Counted from the stretch's first letter, positions 24,227-33,485 are shown. The stretch: 64,000 nt of DNA from Bacillota bacterium (GCA_023411575.1 JAEYOP010000022.1:1-64000); one strand, 5' to 3'. The notes: a model not told the origin generated them from the letters alone. Program-made: numbers and translations.

Positions 24227-24784
24227 ATGAACTACGAAGAAAAGACGGTATCCAGCAAGCATATCTACAAAGGAAACATTATAGATGTCGAACATGTCAC
24301 CGTAACGCTGCCGGACGGCAGGCAGGCCACCCGGGACCTGGTTCTTCATCCCGGCGCGTCGGCGGTTGTCCCGCTGAACGAAAAAGGTGAAATTTATATG
24401 GTCCGGCAATATAGAAAGGCCATTGACGCGGTTTCCCTGGAAATTCCCGCAGGAAAGCTGGACCATGGCGAGGATCCTCGGATATGCGCCGAGCGGGAGC
24501 TGAAAGAAGAAACAGGCCTGACGGCGGACCGGATTACGCACCTGGTCAGCATCCACAGCACTCCCGGGTTTTCAAACGAAGTGCTCCATCTCTATTCGGC
24601 CACGGGGTTGAAGGAAGGCGAGAACTGCGCCGATGAGGACGAATTCCTTTCAACGGAAAAATACCCCGTAAGCCAGCTGGTGGACATGATCCTGAAAGGG
24701 GAAATAACGGATGCCAAAAGCATTATCGGCATCCTGATGGCGGAACGGATTATGGACGGAAAGCTGGACATCCGCTATAAATAA
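24227..24784 (+). CDS. nudF: NUDIX hydrolase, ADP-ribose pyrophosphatase type
   Basis: 185 residues. It hydrolyses ADP-ribose and related nucleotide sugars to AMP and a sugar phosphate. The Nudix box reads GKLDHGEDPRICAERELKEE continuing TGL, with the expected REXXEE glutamates, and HSTPGFSNEVLHLY is the downstream conserved segment. It follows rnhA by 7 bases and ends before a strong terminator at 24801. In clostridia and bacilli this gene commonly precedes spoIIM and xerD, as here. Confidence 0.93.
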   Translation: MNYEEKTVSSKHIYKGNIIDVEHVTVTLPDGRQATRDLVLHPGASAVVPLNEKGEIYMVRQYRKAIDAVSLEIPAGKLDHGEDPRICAERELKEETGLTADRITHLVSIHSTPGFSNEVLHLYSATGLKEGENCADEDEFLSTEKYPVSQLVDMILKGEITDAKSIIGILMAERIMDGKLDIRYK

Positions 24785-24800
24785 GGGTCCCGGAATGCAG

Positions 24801-24846
24801 AAATTGCAATATTGCCGGAGATCGGCGATATTGTAATTTTTTTTTG
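24801..24846 (+). terminator. rho-independent terminator after nudF
   Basis: A 16-bp stem with two G-U wobbles (24802-24817 with 24823-24838) and loop GAGAT is followed by a run of T residues. Confidence 0.85.
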
Positions 24847-24895
24847 GCTTCGGACATACAATGGAATGGACAAAGAGTTATGGGGAGGAAATGCT

Positions 24896-25537
24896 TTGCT
24901 GAAAAAAGTCTGGACAGTGATCGGGGAGCATGTGTCAAAAAACCGGAATGCTTTCATTTTCCTGCTGATGGCCTTCGTAGTGGGAATTTCCGCGGGGGCC
25001 TTCACGGTAAACGGATTGAGCTCCATGCAGCGGGACGACCTTTCAAATTATCTCCAGGGATTCCTCCAGTTGCTGAACAACCAGAACATGAACAGCAGCG
25101 AGCTGTTTTCGACATCTTTCCTGCAAAACCTGAAGCTGGTATTGATCCTATGGGGCCTGGGCGTTACCATCATCGGCATTCCGTTCATTTTCATCCTCAT
25201 TATAGCCCGGGGATTTATAACGGGCTTTACATCGGGCTTCATCATCGGAATGCTGGGCGTGAAGGGGATCATCTTCACCGTCTTTACGATCCTGCCGAAG
25301 GAAATCATTCTCATTCCCTGCCTTATTGCAATCGGCGTCAACGGCATCAATTTTTCCATGCGGCTGGCGAAAAACAAATCCGACCAGGACAATATCCGGG
25401 ATAATCTGAAGAGATCCTTCCTTTCCTATTGCTTTGTCGCGTCGTTCTTCAGCGGCATCATCCTGGTGGGCATCATCCTGGACGCCTATGTGACGCCTGT
25501 ATTGGTAAGGGTCATTGCGCCGGGCCTCCTGAAATAA
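24896..25537 (+). CDS. spoIIM: stage II sporulation protein M
   Basis: 213 residues from the TTG at 24896, chosen because GGGGAGG ends 9 bases before it; this gives the family's usual length. Five or so membrane helices are visible, with the sequence FLLMAFVVGISAGAFTVNGL near the start and LPKEIILIPCLIAIGVNG in the middle. SpoIIM works with SpoIID and SpoIIP in septal peptidoglycan hydrolysis and engulfment. Its place between nudF and xerD matches other spore formers. Confidence 0.93.
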   Translation: MLKKVWTVIGEHVSKNRNAFIFLLMAFVVGISAGAFTVNGLSSMQRDDLSNYLQGFLQLLNNQNMNSSELFSTSFLQNLKLVLILWGLGVTIIGIPFIFILIIARGFITGFTSGFIIGMLGVKGIIFTVFTILPKEIILIPCLIAIGVNGINFSMRLAKNKSDQDNIRDNLKRSFLSYCFVASFFSGIILVGIILDAYVTPVLVRVIAPGLLK

Positions 25538-25772
25538 AATATTCAAAAATTATTAAATTCAAGTATAAATGTCTAAAATTAGTATATAATATTTACATAA
25601 ATAAATAATTATTGCCAAATTCAAAAATTAGTTTAAAATAGAAATAATAACATTAGTAAATTTGTAAATTTAGAAATAATGAGTTTATTATTGCCAAAAA
25701 ATATAATACAATCAATTGGAAAGTGGTTAAAATCCGGGTATTATTACAATTCATATAAGAGGGGAAATTTTA
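25538..25772. other. AT-rich intergenic region upstream of xerD
   Basis: 235 bases, strikingly AT-rich compared with flanking genes. TTATTGCCAAA occurs twice about 77 bases apart (near 25609 and 25687). Apart from the promoter at 25716-25744 no gene or stable hairpin is seen. Confidence 0.5.
25716..25744 (+). promoter_or_regulatory. promoter of xerD
   Basis: TTGGAA, 17-base spacer, TATTAT; 28 bases before the ATG at 25773. Confidence 0.6.
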
Positions 25773-26657
25773 ATGGAAGTTTTGGTTCAAAAGTTTGTTA
25801 ATTTTCTGGAAAGGGATAAAAGACTCTCGCTGAATACGCTGCAGTCCTACCGGCGCGACATAGAGCAGTATTTTACCTATTTGCAGGAAATCAACCTGCA
25901 GAACATTTCAAACACAAATAAAACGACAGTCATTGCATACCTGTTATATCTGCAGAAGAAGGGACGGGCGACTTCAACCATTTCCCGCAACCTGGCGTCG
26001 ATCCGGTCCTTTTACCAGTACATAGCCAAGAACAAGATCATCGATCACGATCCGACCTCCGAGCTGGTATCGCCCAAAGTCGAAAAGAAGCTGCCGCAGA
26101 TTCTTTCCACCGAGGAGGTGGAGCTGCTGCTGGACCAGCCCCAGTGCGTGGACCTGAAAGGGTTCCGCGACAAGGCGATGCTGGAGCTGCTGTACGCTAC
26201 GGGCATCCGGGTTTCCGAACTGATCCAGTTGGATCTGCAGGATCTCAATCTCGAAATGGCGTACATCCGCTGCAACAAGGGAAACCGCGAGAGGATGATA
26301 CCGATTGGTTCGATGGCTATCGCCGCGCTGAAGGAGTATCTGGGAAAATCCAGGTCGCTCCTCATCCAGAAAAACGACGAAAAGGCGCTGTTTGTCAACA
26401 TCAACGGCGGAAGGCTCACAAGGCAGGGCTTCTGGAAGATCATCAAGCAGTATAAAAACCAGGCGAAGATAAACAAGGACATTACGCCCCATACCCTGAG
26501 GCATTCCTTTGCCGCGCATCTGCTGGAAAACGGCGCGGACCTGCGGTCCATACAGGAAATGCTCGGCCATTCCGACATTTCATCCACCCAGATCTACGCC
26601 CATATTGCCAAGAACAAAATCAAGGATATCTATAAAAAGACCCATCCCAGAGCTTAA
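25773..26657 (+). CDS. xerD: site-specific tyrosine recombinase XerD
   Basis: 294 residues, standard XerC/D length. N-terminal SAM-like DNA-binding domain (residues 1-95) and C-terminal catalytic domain. The catalytic residues are R146 (TGIRVSEL), K169 (RCNKGNRERMIPI), H240 and R243 (HTLRHSFAAHL), H266 (LGHSDISSTQIY) and Y275. It resolves chromosome dimers at dif sites. Synteny with spoIIM and deoB argues for the housekeeping recombinase and not a phage integrase. Confidence 0.93.
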   Translation: MEVLVQKFVNFLERDKRLSLNTLQSYRRDIEQYFTYLQEINLQNISNTNKTTVIAYLLYLQKKGRATSTISRNLASIRSFYQYIAKNKIIDHDPTSELVSPKVEKKLPQILSTEEVELLLDQPQCVDLKGFRDKAMLELLYATGIRVSELIQLDLQDLNLEMAYIRCNKGNRERMIPIGSMAIAALKEYLGKSRSLLIQKNDEKALFVNINGGRLTRQGFWKIIKQYKNQAKINKDITPHTLRHSFAAHLLENGADLRSIQEMLGHSDISSTQIYAHIAKNKIKDIYKKTHPRA

Positions 26658-26698
26658 AAGAAACGTGCCTGAAGCAGGCCGTGCATAGGAACGGAAAG

Positions 26699-26728
26699 CC
26701 CGCGGTCCACCAGTATCGCGGGTTTTTT
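26699..26728 (+). terminator. rho-independent terminator after xerD
   Basis: CCCGCG / CGCGGG stem (26699-26704, 26717-26722) with a 12-base loop, followed by TTTTTT. Confidence 0.8.
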
Positions 26729-26746
26729 GATTTTTACTTTTTTTAT

Positions 26747-26776
26747 TTGTTTGAATCCGCCGTAAAATGGTACAAT
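26747..26776 (+). promoter_or_regulatory. promoter of deoB
   Basis: TTGTTT, 18-base spacer and an extended -10 TGGTACAAT, about 60 bases before the ATG at 26837. Confidence 0.5.
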
Positions 26777-26836
26777 TTGTTTATACCGATAGCATTGTTT
26801 ACAACTATATAGAATGCGGAATAAGGAGCTTATTGT

Positions 26837-28003
26837 ATGAAAAGAGTGATTCTGGTCGTTCTGGACAGCGTCGGAATGGGAGAGCTTCCGGATGCGGCAA
26901 ACTACGGGGACACGGGCAGCAATACGCTGGGCAACATAGCGGCGGCGATCAGGGGATTTTCCCTGCCGAACCTGGAGAAAATGGGACTTGGCAATATTAC
27001 CGGCATGAAGGGATACCAGGCGGCAGAGGGGCCGACGGCCTGCTTCGGTAAAATGGCGGAGCGCTCGGCCGGAAAAGATACGACAACGGGACACTGGGAA
27101 ATGGCCGGAATCATCCTGGACAAGCCCTTTCCGCTTTTCCCGGACGGTTTTCCGGAGGAGGTGGTCAAACGCTTTGAAGAAGCCATCGGAACCAAAACCC
27201 TGGGCAATTTTGCCGCATCCGGCACGGAAATCATCAAACAGCTGGGGCAGCAGCATGTTGCCACCGGATATCCCATCATTTATACTTCTGCGGACAGCGT
27301 TTTCCAGATAGCCGCCCATGAGGAAGTCATCCCGGTTGAAAGGCTGTATGAAATATGCCGGAAAGCGCGGGAAATACTGACCGGGCCCTATGCGGTAGGC
27401 CGAGTCATCGCAAGGCCCTTTATCGGCACGGAGGGCAATTTCACCCGGACCGACCGGCGGCATGACTTTTCCCTGGAACCGGTCCGGAAAACCATCCTGG
27501 AATACATCATCGAGCAGGGCATGCAAGTAAAAGCTGTTGGAAAAATCGTGGATATTTTTGCCGGGAAGGGAATATCCGAGTCCGTGCATATCCACAACAA
27601 CATGGATGGGGTGGACAAGACGCTGGAATATATGAAGCAGCGGTTTGACGGGCTGCTTTTCACCAATCTCGTCGATTTCGACATGCTGTACGGCCACCGA
27701 AACAACCCGGAAGGGTATGCCAACGCCCTTTCCGAGTTCGACGTCCGGCTGCCGGAGCTGCTTTCCGCAATGGCCGAGGAAGACATCCTGCTGATTACGG
27801 CGGATCACGGCTGCGACCCGACGACCTCCAGCACCGACCATTCCCGGGAATACGTGCCGCTGCTGGCGTACGGCAAAAAAATAAGGCAGGGCGTCGATCT
27901 CGGCACGAGGCATACCTTTGCCGATCTGGCGCAGACCTTGTCGGAAATATTTGATTCGAAGGCCGATTTCGGAGCGCGGAGCTTTTACGGTGAAATAAAG
28001 TAG
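26837..28003 (+). CDS. deoB: phosphopentomutase
   Basis: 388 residues. It interconverts ribose (or deoxyribose) 1-phosphate and 5-phosphate in nucleoside salvage. It belongs to the alkaline phosphatase-like superfamily; metal ligands and the phospho-acceptor can be seen in VLDSVGMGELPDA, KDTTTGHWEMAG (acceptor Thr), VDFDMLYGHRNNPEGYANAL and ITADHGCDPTT, with the last His in STDHSREYVPLL. It is monocistronic or cotranscribed with dacF, which follows after 95 bases. The deoB-dacF order is common in spore formers. Confidence 0.95.
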   Translation: MKRVILVVLDSVGMGELPDAANYGDTGSNTLGNIAAAIRGFSLPNLEKMGLGNITGMKGYQAAEGPTACFGKMAERSAGKDTTTGHWEMAGIILDKPFPLFPDGFPEEVVKRFEEAIGTKTLGNFAASGTEIIKQLGQQHVATGYPIIYTSADSVFQIAAHEEVIPVERLYEICRKAREILTGPYAVGRVIARPFIGTEGNFTRTDRRHDFSLEPVRKTILEYIIEQGMQVKAVGKIVDIFAGKGISESVHIHNNMDGVDKTLEYMKQRFDGLLFTNLVDFDMLYGHRNNPEGYANALSEFDVRLPELLSAMAEEDILLITADHGCDPTTSSTDHSREYVPLLAYGKKIRQGVDLGTRHTFADLAQTLSEIFDSKADFGARSFYGEIK

Positions 28004-28098
28004 AGACGGGCAATATCTCCGGTTCACAGAATATCCTGCCTTTTTGCGGCATAATCTTATTATAAAAGGGAAAAGAGTGCTTGCAAGGGGTGTTTGAT

Positions 28099-29328
28099 AT
28101 GCTGAAAAAGGCTTTGTCGGTTTGGCTTGCGATCCTGTTTCTGGTTGCATTTTTCTGCTTGCCGGTTTCCAATGCGGCGACGGACAATACGGAGTACGAT
28201 GCCGCGACGGTCATGAAAATCATGAATAAAACCTCCGTAACGGAGTTGAAGGCCAAGGGCGCCGTATTGATCGACTGCAATTCAGGCGTCGTCCTGCAGG
28301 AAAAGAACAGCAATGAAAAGCTGCCGCTGGCCAGCGTAACCAAGGTTATGTCGATGCTGCTTATTATGGAAGCCGTCGACTCCGGCAAACTGACCTATGA
28401 TACGAAGGTAACGGTAAGCGACCATTCCTACCGGATGGGCGGTTCCCAGGTATGGCTCGAGCCGGGGGAAATCTTCACCGTGCATGAGCTTCTCCAGGCG
28501 GTTGCGATCCGTTCCGCCAATGATGCGACCGTCGCCCTGGCGGAAGCCGTCGCGGGCAGCGAGGAAGCCTTCGTGAGCATGATGAACGACCGGGCCCAGG
28601 AACTCGGAATGAAAAACACCCATTTCCTGGACTGCTCCGGTCTGACCGACAACGGCCACTACAGCAGCGCCTATGATATTGCCCTTATGTCCAGAGAGCT
28701 GCTGCTCAACCATCCCGACATCACCAAATACACCACCACCTGGCAGGCAAAGTTCCGTGAAAACACACCGGGCAAAAAGCCTGTCGCCCTGGATAATACC
28801 AATAAGCTTGTACACTACTATGAGGGTACGGTGGGCTTGAAAACAGGTTATACGGATGTCGCAGGACACTGCCTGTCGGCTTCGGCCGTCCGGAACGGAC
28901 AGCAGCTGATCGCCGTCGTGCTGGGCGAGCCGGATTCCAATACCAGGTTTGCCGAAGCCAGGAAACTCCTGGACTACGGATTCGCAAACTTTGAGACCAC
29001 TCTTGTGAACAGCAAGGGGGAAGAGGCTCAGCCGGTAGAGGTCAAAAAGGGCCTTCAACCGCAAATAAACGCAGTATACAAGCAGGATGTCAAGCTGCTG
29101 CTGAAAAAGGGCGAGAAGGGCAAAATTGAAAGAAAGCTCAAGCTGGCGGAGAACTTGACCGCCCCGGTGGCCAAAGGGCAGAAAATAGGGGAAATCATTT
29201 ACATGATTTCGGGAAATGAAGTGGGCACGGCGGATCTGGTTGCTTCCAACGACGTGCAGAAGGCGTCGTTCCTGAGGCTGTTCCTGAGAATGCTGCAGGA
29301 ATGGTTCATCCTGGGCCGGCTTGTGTGA
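28099..29328 (+). CDS. dacF: D-alanyl-D-alanine carboxypeptidase (penicillin-binding protein, DacF type)
   Basis: 409 residues from the ATG at 28099, which has AAGGGGTG 6 bases upstream. A signal peptide (LSVWLAILFLVAFFCLPVSNA) is followed by a peptidase S11 domain with S79-x-x-K82 (ASVTKVMS), SAN (IRSANDATVAL) and KTG (VGLKTGYTD), then the C-terminal beta domain and a terminal amphipathic segment (FLRLFLRMLQEWFILG) that would anchor it to the membrane. It trims the terminal D-Ala of peptidoglycan. DacF-type genes are often expressed in the forespore. Confidence 0.94.
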   Translation: MLKKALSVWLAILFLVAFFCLPVSNAATDNTEYDAATVMKIMNKTSVTELKAKGAVLIDCNSGVVLQEKNSNEKLPLASVTKVMSMLLIMEAVDSGKLTYDTKVTVSDHSYRMGGSQVWLEPGEIFTVHELLQAVAIRSANDATVALAEAVAGSEEAFVSMMNDRAQELGMKNTHFLDCSGLTDNGHYSSAYDIALMSRELLLNHPDITKYTTTWQAKFRENTPGKKPVALDNTNKLVHYYEGTVGLKTGYTDVAGHCLSASAVRNGQQLIAVVLGEPDSNTRFAEARKLLDYGFANFETTLVNSKGEEAQPVEVKKGLQPQINAVYKQDVKLLLKKGEKGKIERKLKLAENLTAPVAKGQKIGEIIYMISGNEVGTADLVASNDVQKASFLRLFLRMLQEWFILGRLV

Positions 29329-29379
29329 AACCCGTTCCCCAGGCCGGTTTTCGGAACGGAGCTTTGTGAACAAAGTGTT

Positions 29380-29412
29380 AAAAACGTCTGTGTTTACAGA
29401 CGTTTTATTTTT
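29380..29412 (+). terminator. rho-independent terminator after dacF
   Basis: AAAACGTCTGT / ACAGACGTTTT stem (11 bp) with a GTTT loop, followed by ATTTTTT. Confidence 0.88.
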
Positions 29413-29474
29413 TGTTTGGTATAATAAAGGGAAGATAAAACAACAGTTGTGCCCATAACCGGAGGATAAATTTA

Positions 29475-30185
29475 ATGATAGAAATAATACTGATGTATAT
29501 ATTGGCTGTACCTGCAATAATTATATCACTGAGCTTTCATGAACTTGCACATGCTTATGTTTCATATAAGCTTGGTGATCCAACAGCTAAACATCTAGGC
29601 AGATTGACCATGAATCCTTTGAAGCATCTTGATCCATTGGGAACGCTTATGCTCTTGATAGCTTTGAAAAGCGGCTTAGGCTTCGGCTGGGCGAAACCTG
29701 TGCCCATTGATCCGTCTTACTATAAAAATCACAAACGCGGTACTGTTCTTGTCAGTCTCGCGGGACCTGTGTCAAACTTATTGATTGCGTTGATATTTTC
29801 ATTTCCCATGGCTTATATTGCAATGAAAAACGGTATATCTTCCGAAGGCGTTTTTTTAGATTATCAAAATATCAGAATAACAGGATATCCTTTTGAAATA
29901 ATTGTTTTTTATATATGCATGTATTTTTATATGATTAATATCGGACTTGCCGTATTTAATATCCTTCCCATTCCACCCTTGGACGGATCAAAGATATTAA
30001 CCGCAATACTGCCAGCCAATCTATATTTTAAATTGATGCGTTATGAGAATTATGTTGGTTTGGCTTTTTTGGCTATTATGCTTATCAATCCCGCAATTCT
30101 TTCAATAATTATGAGACCTTTCAGGTCGGCGGTCCAATGGGTTTTCATGTTAATCGGAACGCCGCTGCTGAATCTGGTCGCGTAG
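29475..30185 (+). CDS. site-2 protease family (M50) membrane metalloprotease
   Basis: 236 residues, about five to six membrane helices. The zinc site HELAH lies in the first helix (LSFHELAHAYVSYKLGDPTA) and the second conserved motif is NILPIPPLDGSKIL, with Asp as the third ligand. Members of this YwhC/Rip-like group cleave membrane-embedded substrates. The gene is noticeably more AT-rich than dacF and trpS on either side. An extended -10 (TGGTATAAT at 29417-29425) may serve it. Confidence 0.9.
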   Translation: MIEIILMYILAVPAIIISLSFHELAHAYVSYKLGDPTAKHLGRLTMNPLKHLDPLGTLMLLIALKSGLGFGWAKPVPIDPSYYKNHKRGTVLVSLAGPVSNLLIALIFSFPMAYIAMKNGISSEGVFLDYQNIRITGYPFEIIVFYICMYFYMINIGLAVFNILPIPPLDGSKILTAILPANLYFKLMRYENYVGLAFLAIMLINPAILSIIMRPFRSAVQWVFMLIGTPLLNLVA

Positions 30186-30198
30186 GGGCAACATTTTA

Positions 30199-30227
30199 TT
30201 GACAGCAATTGGTTCAATATTTACAAT
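30199..30227 (+). promoter_or_regulatory. promoter of trpS
   Basis: TTGACA, 17-base spacer, TACAAT; a strong sigma-A promoter about 80 bases before the trpS ATG. Confidence 0.75.
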
Positions 30228-30245
30228 AGAGATTGATCAAAGGCC

Positions 30246-30271
30246 CGGCTAAAATATATTTTAACGATGCC
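30246..30271 (+). repeat. small palindromic element, copy 1 (trpS leader)
   Basis: CGGCTAAAA...TTTTAACGATGCC with the arms able to pair (TAAAA/TTTTA and GGC/GCC). A closely related sequence occurs at 43560-43587. Here it lies in the transcribed leader of trpS, 36 bases before the ATG. Confidence 0.5.
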
Positions 30272-30307
30272 TCAAATCACGAAAAATACGTTGGAGAGTG
30301 AAGCACA

Positions 30308-31297
30308 ATGGAGAAGAAAACAATGCTCAGCGGAATGAGGCCCACCGGTGCGCTGCATCTGGGCAATTATTTCGGAGCGCTTGAAAATTGGACGAAGCTG
30401 CAGCATGAATATAACTGTTATTTTTTCATAGCCGACTGGCATGCGCTGACGACCGGCTATGAGGATACTTCCAATATAAAGGACAATATCGACAATATCA
30501 TCATCGACTTCCTGAGCGCGGGACTGGACCCCGAGAAATGCACCATATTCCTGCAGTCTTCCGTAAAGGAGCACGCAGAGCTGCATTTGCTGTTTTCCAT
30601 GTCCACCCCTCTTTCCTGGCTGTACCGGTGTCCGACCTACAAGGACCAGTTGTCCCAGTTGAAGGAGAAGAATATAGCGACCTACGGCTTTCTGGGCTAT
30701 CCGTGCCTCCAGGCGGCGGATATCCTGATATACAAGGCGGATGCGGTTCCGGTCGGGGAAGACCAGGTTCCGCATGTCGAACTGACCCGGGAGATGGCCA
30801 GGCGTTTCAATTTTCTGTTCGAAGAGGTGTTCCCCGAGCCCGCTGCGGTGCTTACAAAGGCCAAGGTGCTTCCGGGCACGGACGGCAGGAAGATGAGCAA
30901 AAGCTACGGCAATACCATAGCCCTGTCGGACGATCCGGAAACGGTCCGTAAAAAAGTCATGTCCATGCTGACCGACCCGGCCCGGATCAAGAAGGACGAC
31001 CCGGGGCATCCGGAGGTTTGCACGGTATTTGCGTTCCACAAGGTGTTCAGCGAGGATACGGTCCAGGAGACGGAACGCCTCTGCAAAGCCGGCGGAATCG
31101 GCTGCGTGCAGTGCAAGAAGAACCTGGCCGCCCGGATGGGAGAGACCCTTACGCCGATCTATGAAAGACGCCAGGAATTGCTCCAGAAGCCCGGCTACAT
31201 CCGCGAGGTGATCCGGAACGGCAACGAAAAGGCGAGGAAAACCGCGCAACAGACCATGGAGGAAGTCCGCAAGGCGATGAAGATCGACTGGGAGTAG
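30308..31297 (+). CDS. trpS: tryptophanyl-tRNA synthetase
   Basis: 329 residues, usual class Ic length. The HIGH-like motif is TGALHLGNYFGAL and the KMSKS loop is GTDGRKMSKSYGNT; DADAVPVGEDQVPHVELTREM-type residues (ADAVPVGEDQVPHVELTREM) form the ATP/tryptophan pocket. It charges tRNA-Trp, whose gene lies 7.6 kb upstream on the other strand. GGAGAGTG precedes the ATG. No T-box leader is present in the short 5' region. Confidence 0.95.
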   Translation: MEKKTMLSGMRPTGALHLGNYFGALENWTKLQHEYNCYFFIADWHALTTGYEDTSNIKDNIDNIIIDFLSAGLDPEKCTIFLQSSVKEHAELHLLFSMSTPLSWLYRCPTYKDQLSQLKEKNIATYGFLGYPCLQAADILIYKADAVPVGEDQVPHVELTREMARRFNFLFEEVFPEPAAVLTKAKVLPGTDGRKMSKSYGNTIALSDDPETVRKKVMSMLTDPARIKKDDPGHPEVCTVFAFHKVFSEDTVQETERLCKAGGIGCVQCKKNLAARMGETLTPIYERRQELLQKPGYIREVIRNGNEKARKTAQQTMEEVRKAMKIDWE

Positions 31298-31366
31298 GAC
31301 GGGACCGACTTGTCGGAGGGAGGCGCGGCGCTTCCCGGAATTTGCTTGTAGGAGGCCGGACGGACT

Positions 31367-32161
31367 TTGGAAAGCGTATTGACAAACGCCTGCAAAATCA
31401 AAATTGAAAATTTCGAAGGACCGTTTGATCTGCTTTTCCACTTAATTGAAAAGAATCAGTTCAGTATCTACGACATACCCATAAATATTGTGACGGACCA
31501 ATATATGGAGTACCTTTTCGCCATGCAGGAGCTGGATCTGGAGGTAGCGAGCGAATTCCTGGTCATGGCGGCGACCCTGCTCCACATCAAATCCAGGATG
31601 CTGCTTCCGGCCAAAAAGGAGGAGCAGCCGGAGGAAACGGACCCGAGGGAGGAGCTGGTCCTGCGGCTGCTGGAATACCGGAAATTCAAGGAATTTGCGG
31701 CTCGCCTGCGGCAGAGGGAAAACGAGTGGACAAAGGTATATTACAAGCTCCCCGAGATCATCCCGATCACCAGGAAGGAAGAAACGCTGGAACTGGTGCC
31801 GGCGGAGCTGCAAAGGATCTATAGCGAGCTCCTGGAGAAGAACAGAAAAAAGATGAATCCCAATGTAAGCGGGATGAACCGGATCATCCAGCATGAGAAG
31901 GTATCCCTGCGAAGCAAGATGAGGGAAATCATCCGGGAACTGCTGAGGAAGAGCCGGATTCGGTTTTCGGAGCTGTTCTCGCTGAAGCAGCGGTCGGTGA
32001 CGGATGTTATTACCGGCTTTATGGCGATCCTTGAGCTGTCGAAGCTCAAGAAGGTAAGGCTGGAGCAGCGGAAGCAATTTGACGAAATCTACATCCATAA
32101 GGCGGAGCACACCGCCGAACTGATCCAGTTTGATCAGGAGCATATCGACAACATGGCGTAG
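31367..32161 (+). CDS. scpA: segregation and condensation protein A
   Basis: 264 residues. Kleisin subunit bridging the Smc heads in the chromosome condensation complex. The N-terminal Smc-binding part has the family hallmark FEGPFDLLFHLIEKNQ and YDIPINIVTDQYMEYL; the C-terminal winged helix contains RSVTDVITGFMAILELSKLKK. The TTG start lies 11 bases after AGGAGG. It is followed by scpB after 40 bases, as in most Firmicutes. Confidence 0.94.
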   Translation: MESVLTNACKIKIENFEGPFDLLFHLIEKNQFSIYDIPINIVTDQYMEYLFAMQELDLEVASEFLVMAATLLHIKSRMLLPAKKEEQPEETDPREELVLRLLEYRKFKEFAARLRQRENEWTKVYYKLPEIIPITRKEETLELVPAELQRIYSELLEKNRKKMNPNVSGMNRIIQHEKVSLRSKMREIIRELLRKSRIRFSELFSLKQRSVTDVITGFMAILELSKLKKVRLEQRKQFDEIYIHKAEHTAELIQFDQEHIDNMA

Positions 32162-32201
32162 GCGGGAGACTTCGGACAAGTTCCGTGCAGGAGAGGCATT
32201 C

Positions 32202-32765
32202 ATGGAAATAAAAGAAATAGAGGCAGTGATCGAGGGACTGCTTTTTTCGGCGGGCGACCCGCTTTCGCTGGAGAAAATCGCGGAAATACTGGAAATCGAT
32301 AAGAAGACCACCCGTCTTATTTTGAGCAATATGGCGGTTGCGCTTCAGAATTCCAAAAGGGGCATTCTGCTTCGGGAGCTGGACGGCGCTTATCAGCTTT
32401 GCTCCAGACCGGAGCATTACCAATACATCTGCAGGATTGTGGAGCCCAGGCAGAAGCAGGCGCTTTCCCAGGCCGCCTTTGAGACTCTATCCATCATTGC
32501 ATACAACCAGCCCGTCACCCGAACGCGGATCGAAATGATCCGCGGCGTCAATTCGGACAGCGCGGTTTCCAGGCTGCTGGAGCGGAACCTGATCCGGGAG
32601 GCCGGCAGGATGGACACGCCGGGTAAGCCGATGCTCTACGAAACGACGGAGGAGTTCCTGAGAAGCTTCGGCTTCAAATCGACGCGGGACCTGCCGGTGA
32701 TCGAACTGGAAGCCATGCTTCCGACGGAGGAGCAGCCTGCCGAAGGCCAGCAGGCGGCGGAATAG
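32202..32765 (+). CDS. scpB: segregation and condensation protein B
   Basis: 187 residues from the ATG at 32202, which has AGGAGAGG upstream. Two winged-helix domains: the first contains IEGLLFSAGDPLSLEKIAEIL, the second QAAFETLSIIAYNQPVTRT and GVNSDSAVSRLLERNLI, a very conserved ScpB segment. It binds ScpA as a dimer and helps load Smc. The C-terminus is a short Glu/Gln/Ala tail. Confidence 0.94.
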   Translation: MEIKEIEAVIEGLLFSAGDPLSLEKIAEILEIDKKTTRLILSNMAVALQNSKRGILLRELDGAYQLCSRPEHYQYICRIVEPRQKQALSQAAFETLSIIAYNQPVTRTRIEMIRGVNSDSAVSRLLERNLIREAGRMDTPGKPMLYETTEEFLRSFGFKSTRDLPVIELEAMLPTEEQPAEGQQAAE

Positions 32766-32816
32766 ACGGTATGGGCGGAACGGAATGAAAAAAACAATTT
32801 TGGAAAAAATAACTGT

Positions 32817-33485
32817 ATGCTTTATATGGTTGTTTTTTTTCTTTTTCTTGCCTTTTATACGGTGTTGTACTGGATCGATCTGAAAGCGGCGCTGGACTAT
32901 ATACGCAACGAGCGCGGCGAATGGATCGTGATTTCCTTCTATACCCTGGACGGCGTTTTTCGTTACCGGTATGATATTCCGCTGGTGAAAAAGGAAAACG
33001 GCAAGGTCCGGTTCCGGCTTGTAAAGGGACAGGGCGGCGAGAGCCGGACCGGGGAAGCAAAAAGCGGCAAATCGACGCCGCTGGACCTCTACCGGAAACT
33101 AGTCAGTGTAAAAACCTATCTGGAAGACCATAAAGACCTGATCGAAGAGCTTCGTGCCTATTTGAACAAAAAAAACATCCGGACGGAGCTCAGCGTAAAG
33201 CTGAGGCAGGGGACCGGCGACGCGGCCCGGACGGGAGTCCTGTGCGGGCTTTTGTGGGCGGCGGCCGGGATAGCGATGACCTATGCCGCCCGTTTTTTCA
33301 AACTTTTTCAGAAGAAGATCACCATCGTTCCCTGCTTCGACAAAAGAATTTTCGAGGCCGACGTCCACTGCATATTTCATGTCCGATTAGTCCATATTAT
33401 AGTGGTGTTGATAAAAATATACCAGGCGAACTATCTCCTAAAAATGAAATCCAAAAAAACGATAGGTGGTGAAGTGAGTGGCTGA
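32817..33485 (+). CDS. DUF2953 domain protein
   Basis: 222 residues. One N-terminal membrane helix (MLYMVVFFLFLAFYTVLYW) is followed by a soluble domain and a C-terminal part (VHCIFHVRLVHIIVVLIKIY) that match the DUF2953 pattern of spore-forming Firmicutes. Function is unknown. Its 3' end overlaps the start of ytfJ by 8 bases, the arrangement seen in many clostridia and bacilli, which suggests a joint sporulation role (inference from conserved neighbourhood). Confidence 0.82.
   Translation: MLYMVVFFLFLAFYTVLYWIDLKAALDYIRNERGEWIVISFYTLDGVFRYRYDIPLVKKENGKVRFRLVKGQGGESRTGEAKSGKSTPLDLYRKLVSVKTYLEDHKDLIEELRAYLNKKNIRTELSVKLRQGTGDAARTGVLCGLLWAAAGIAMTYAARFFKLFQKKITIVPCFDKRIFEADVHCIFHVRLVHIIVVLIKIYQANYLLKMKSKKTIGGEVSG

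Noticed and set aside
25773..26657. Tyrosine recombinase as integrase of a mobile element
   Set aside because: It has XerD length and lies in the conserved spoIIM-xerD-deoB-dacF order, with no adjacent phage genes or attachment repeats.
30186..30307. T-box riboswitch upstream of trpS
   Set aside because: The 5' region is only about 120 bases, with no AGGGTGGNACCGCG-like T-box sequence and no terminator before the start codon.
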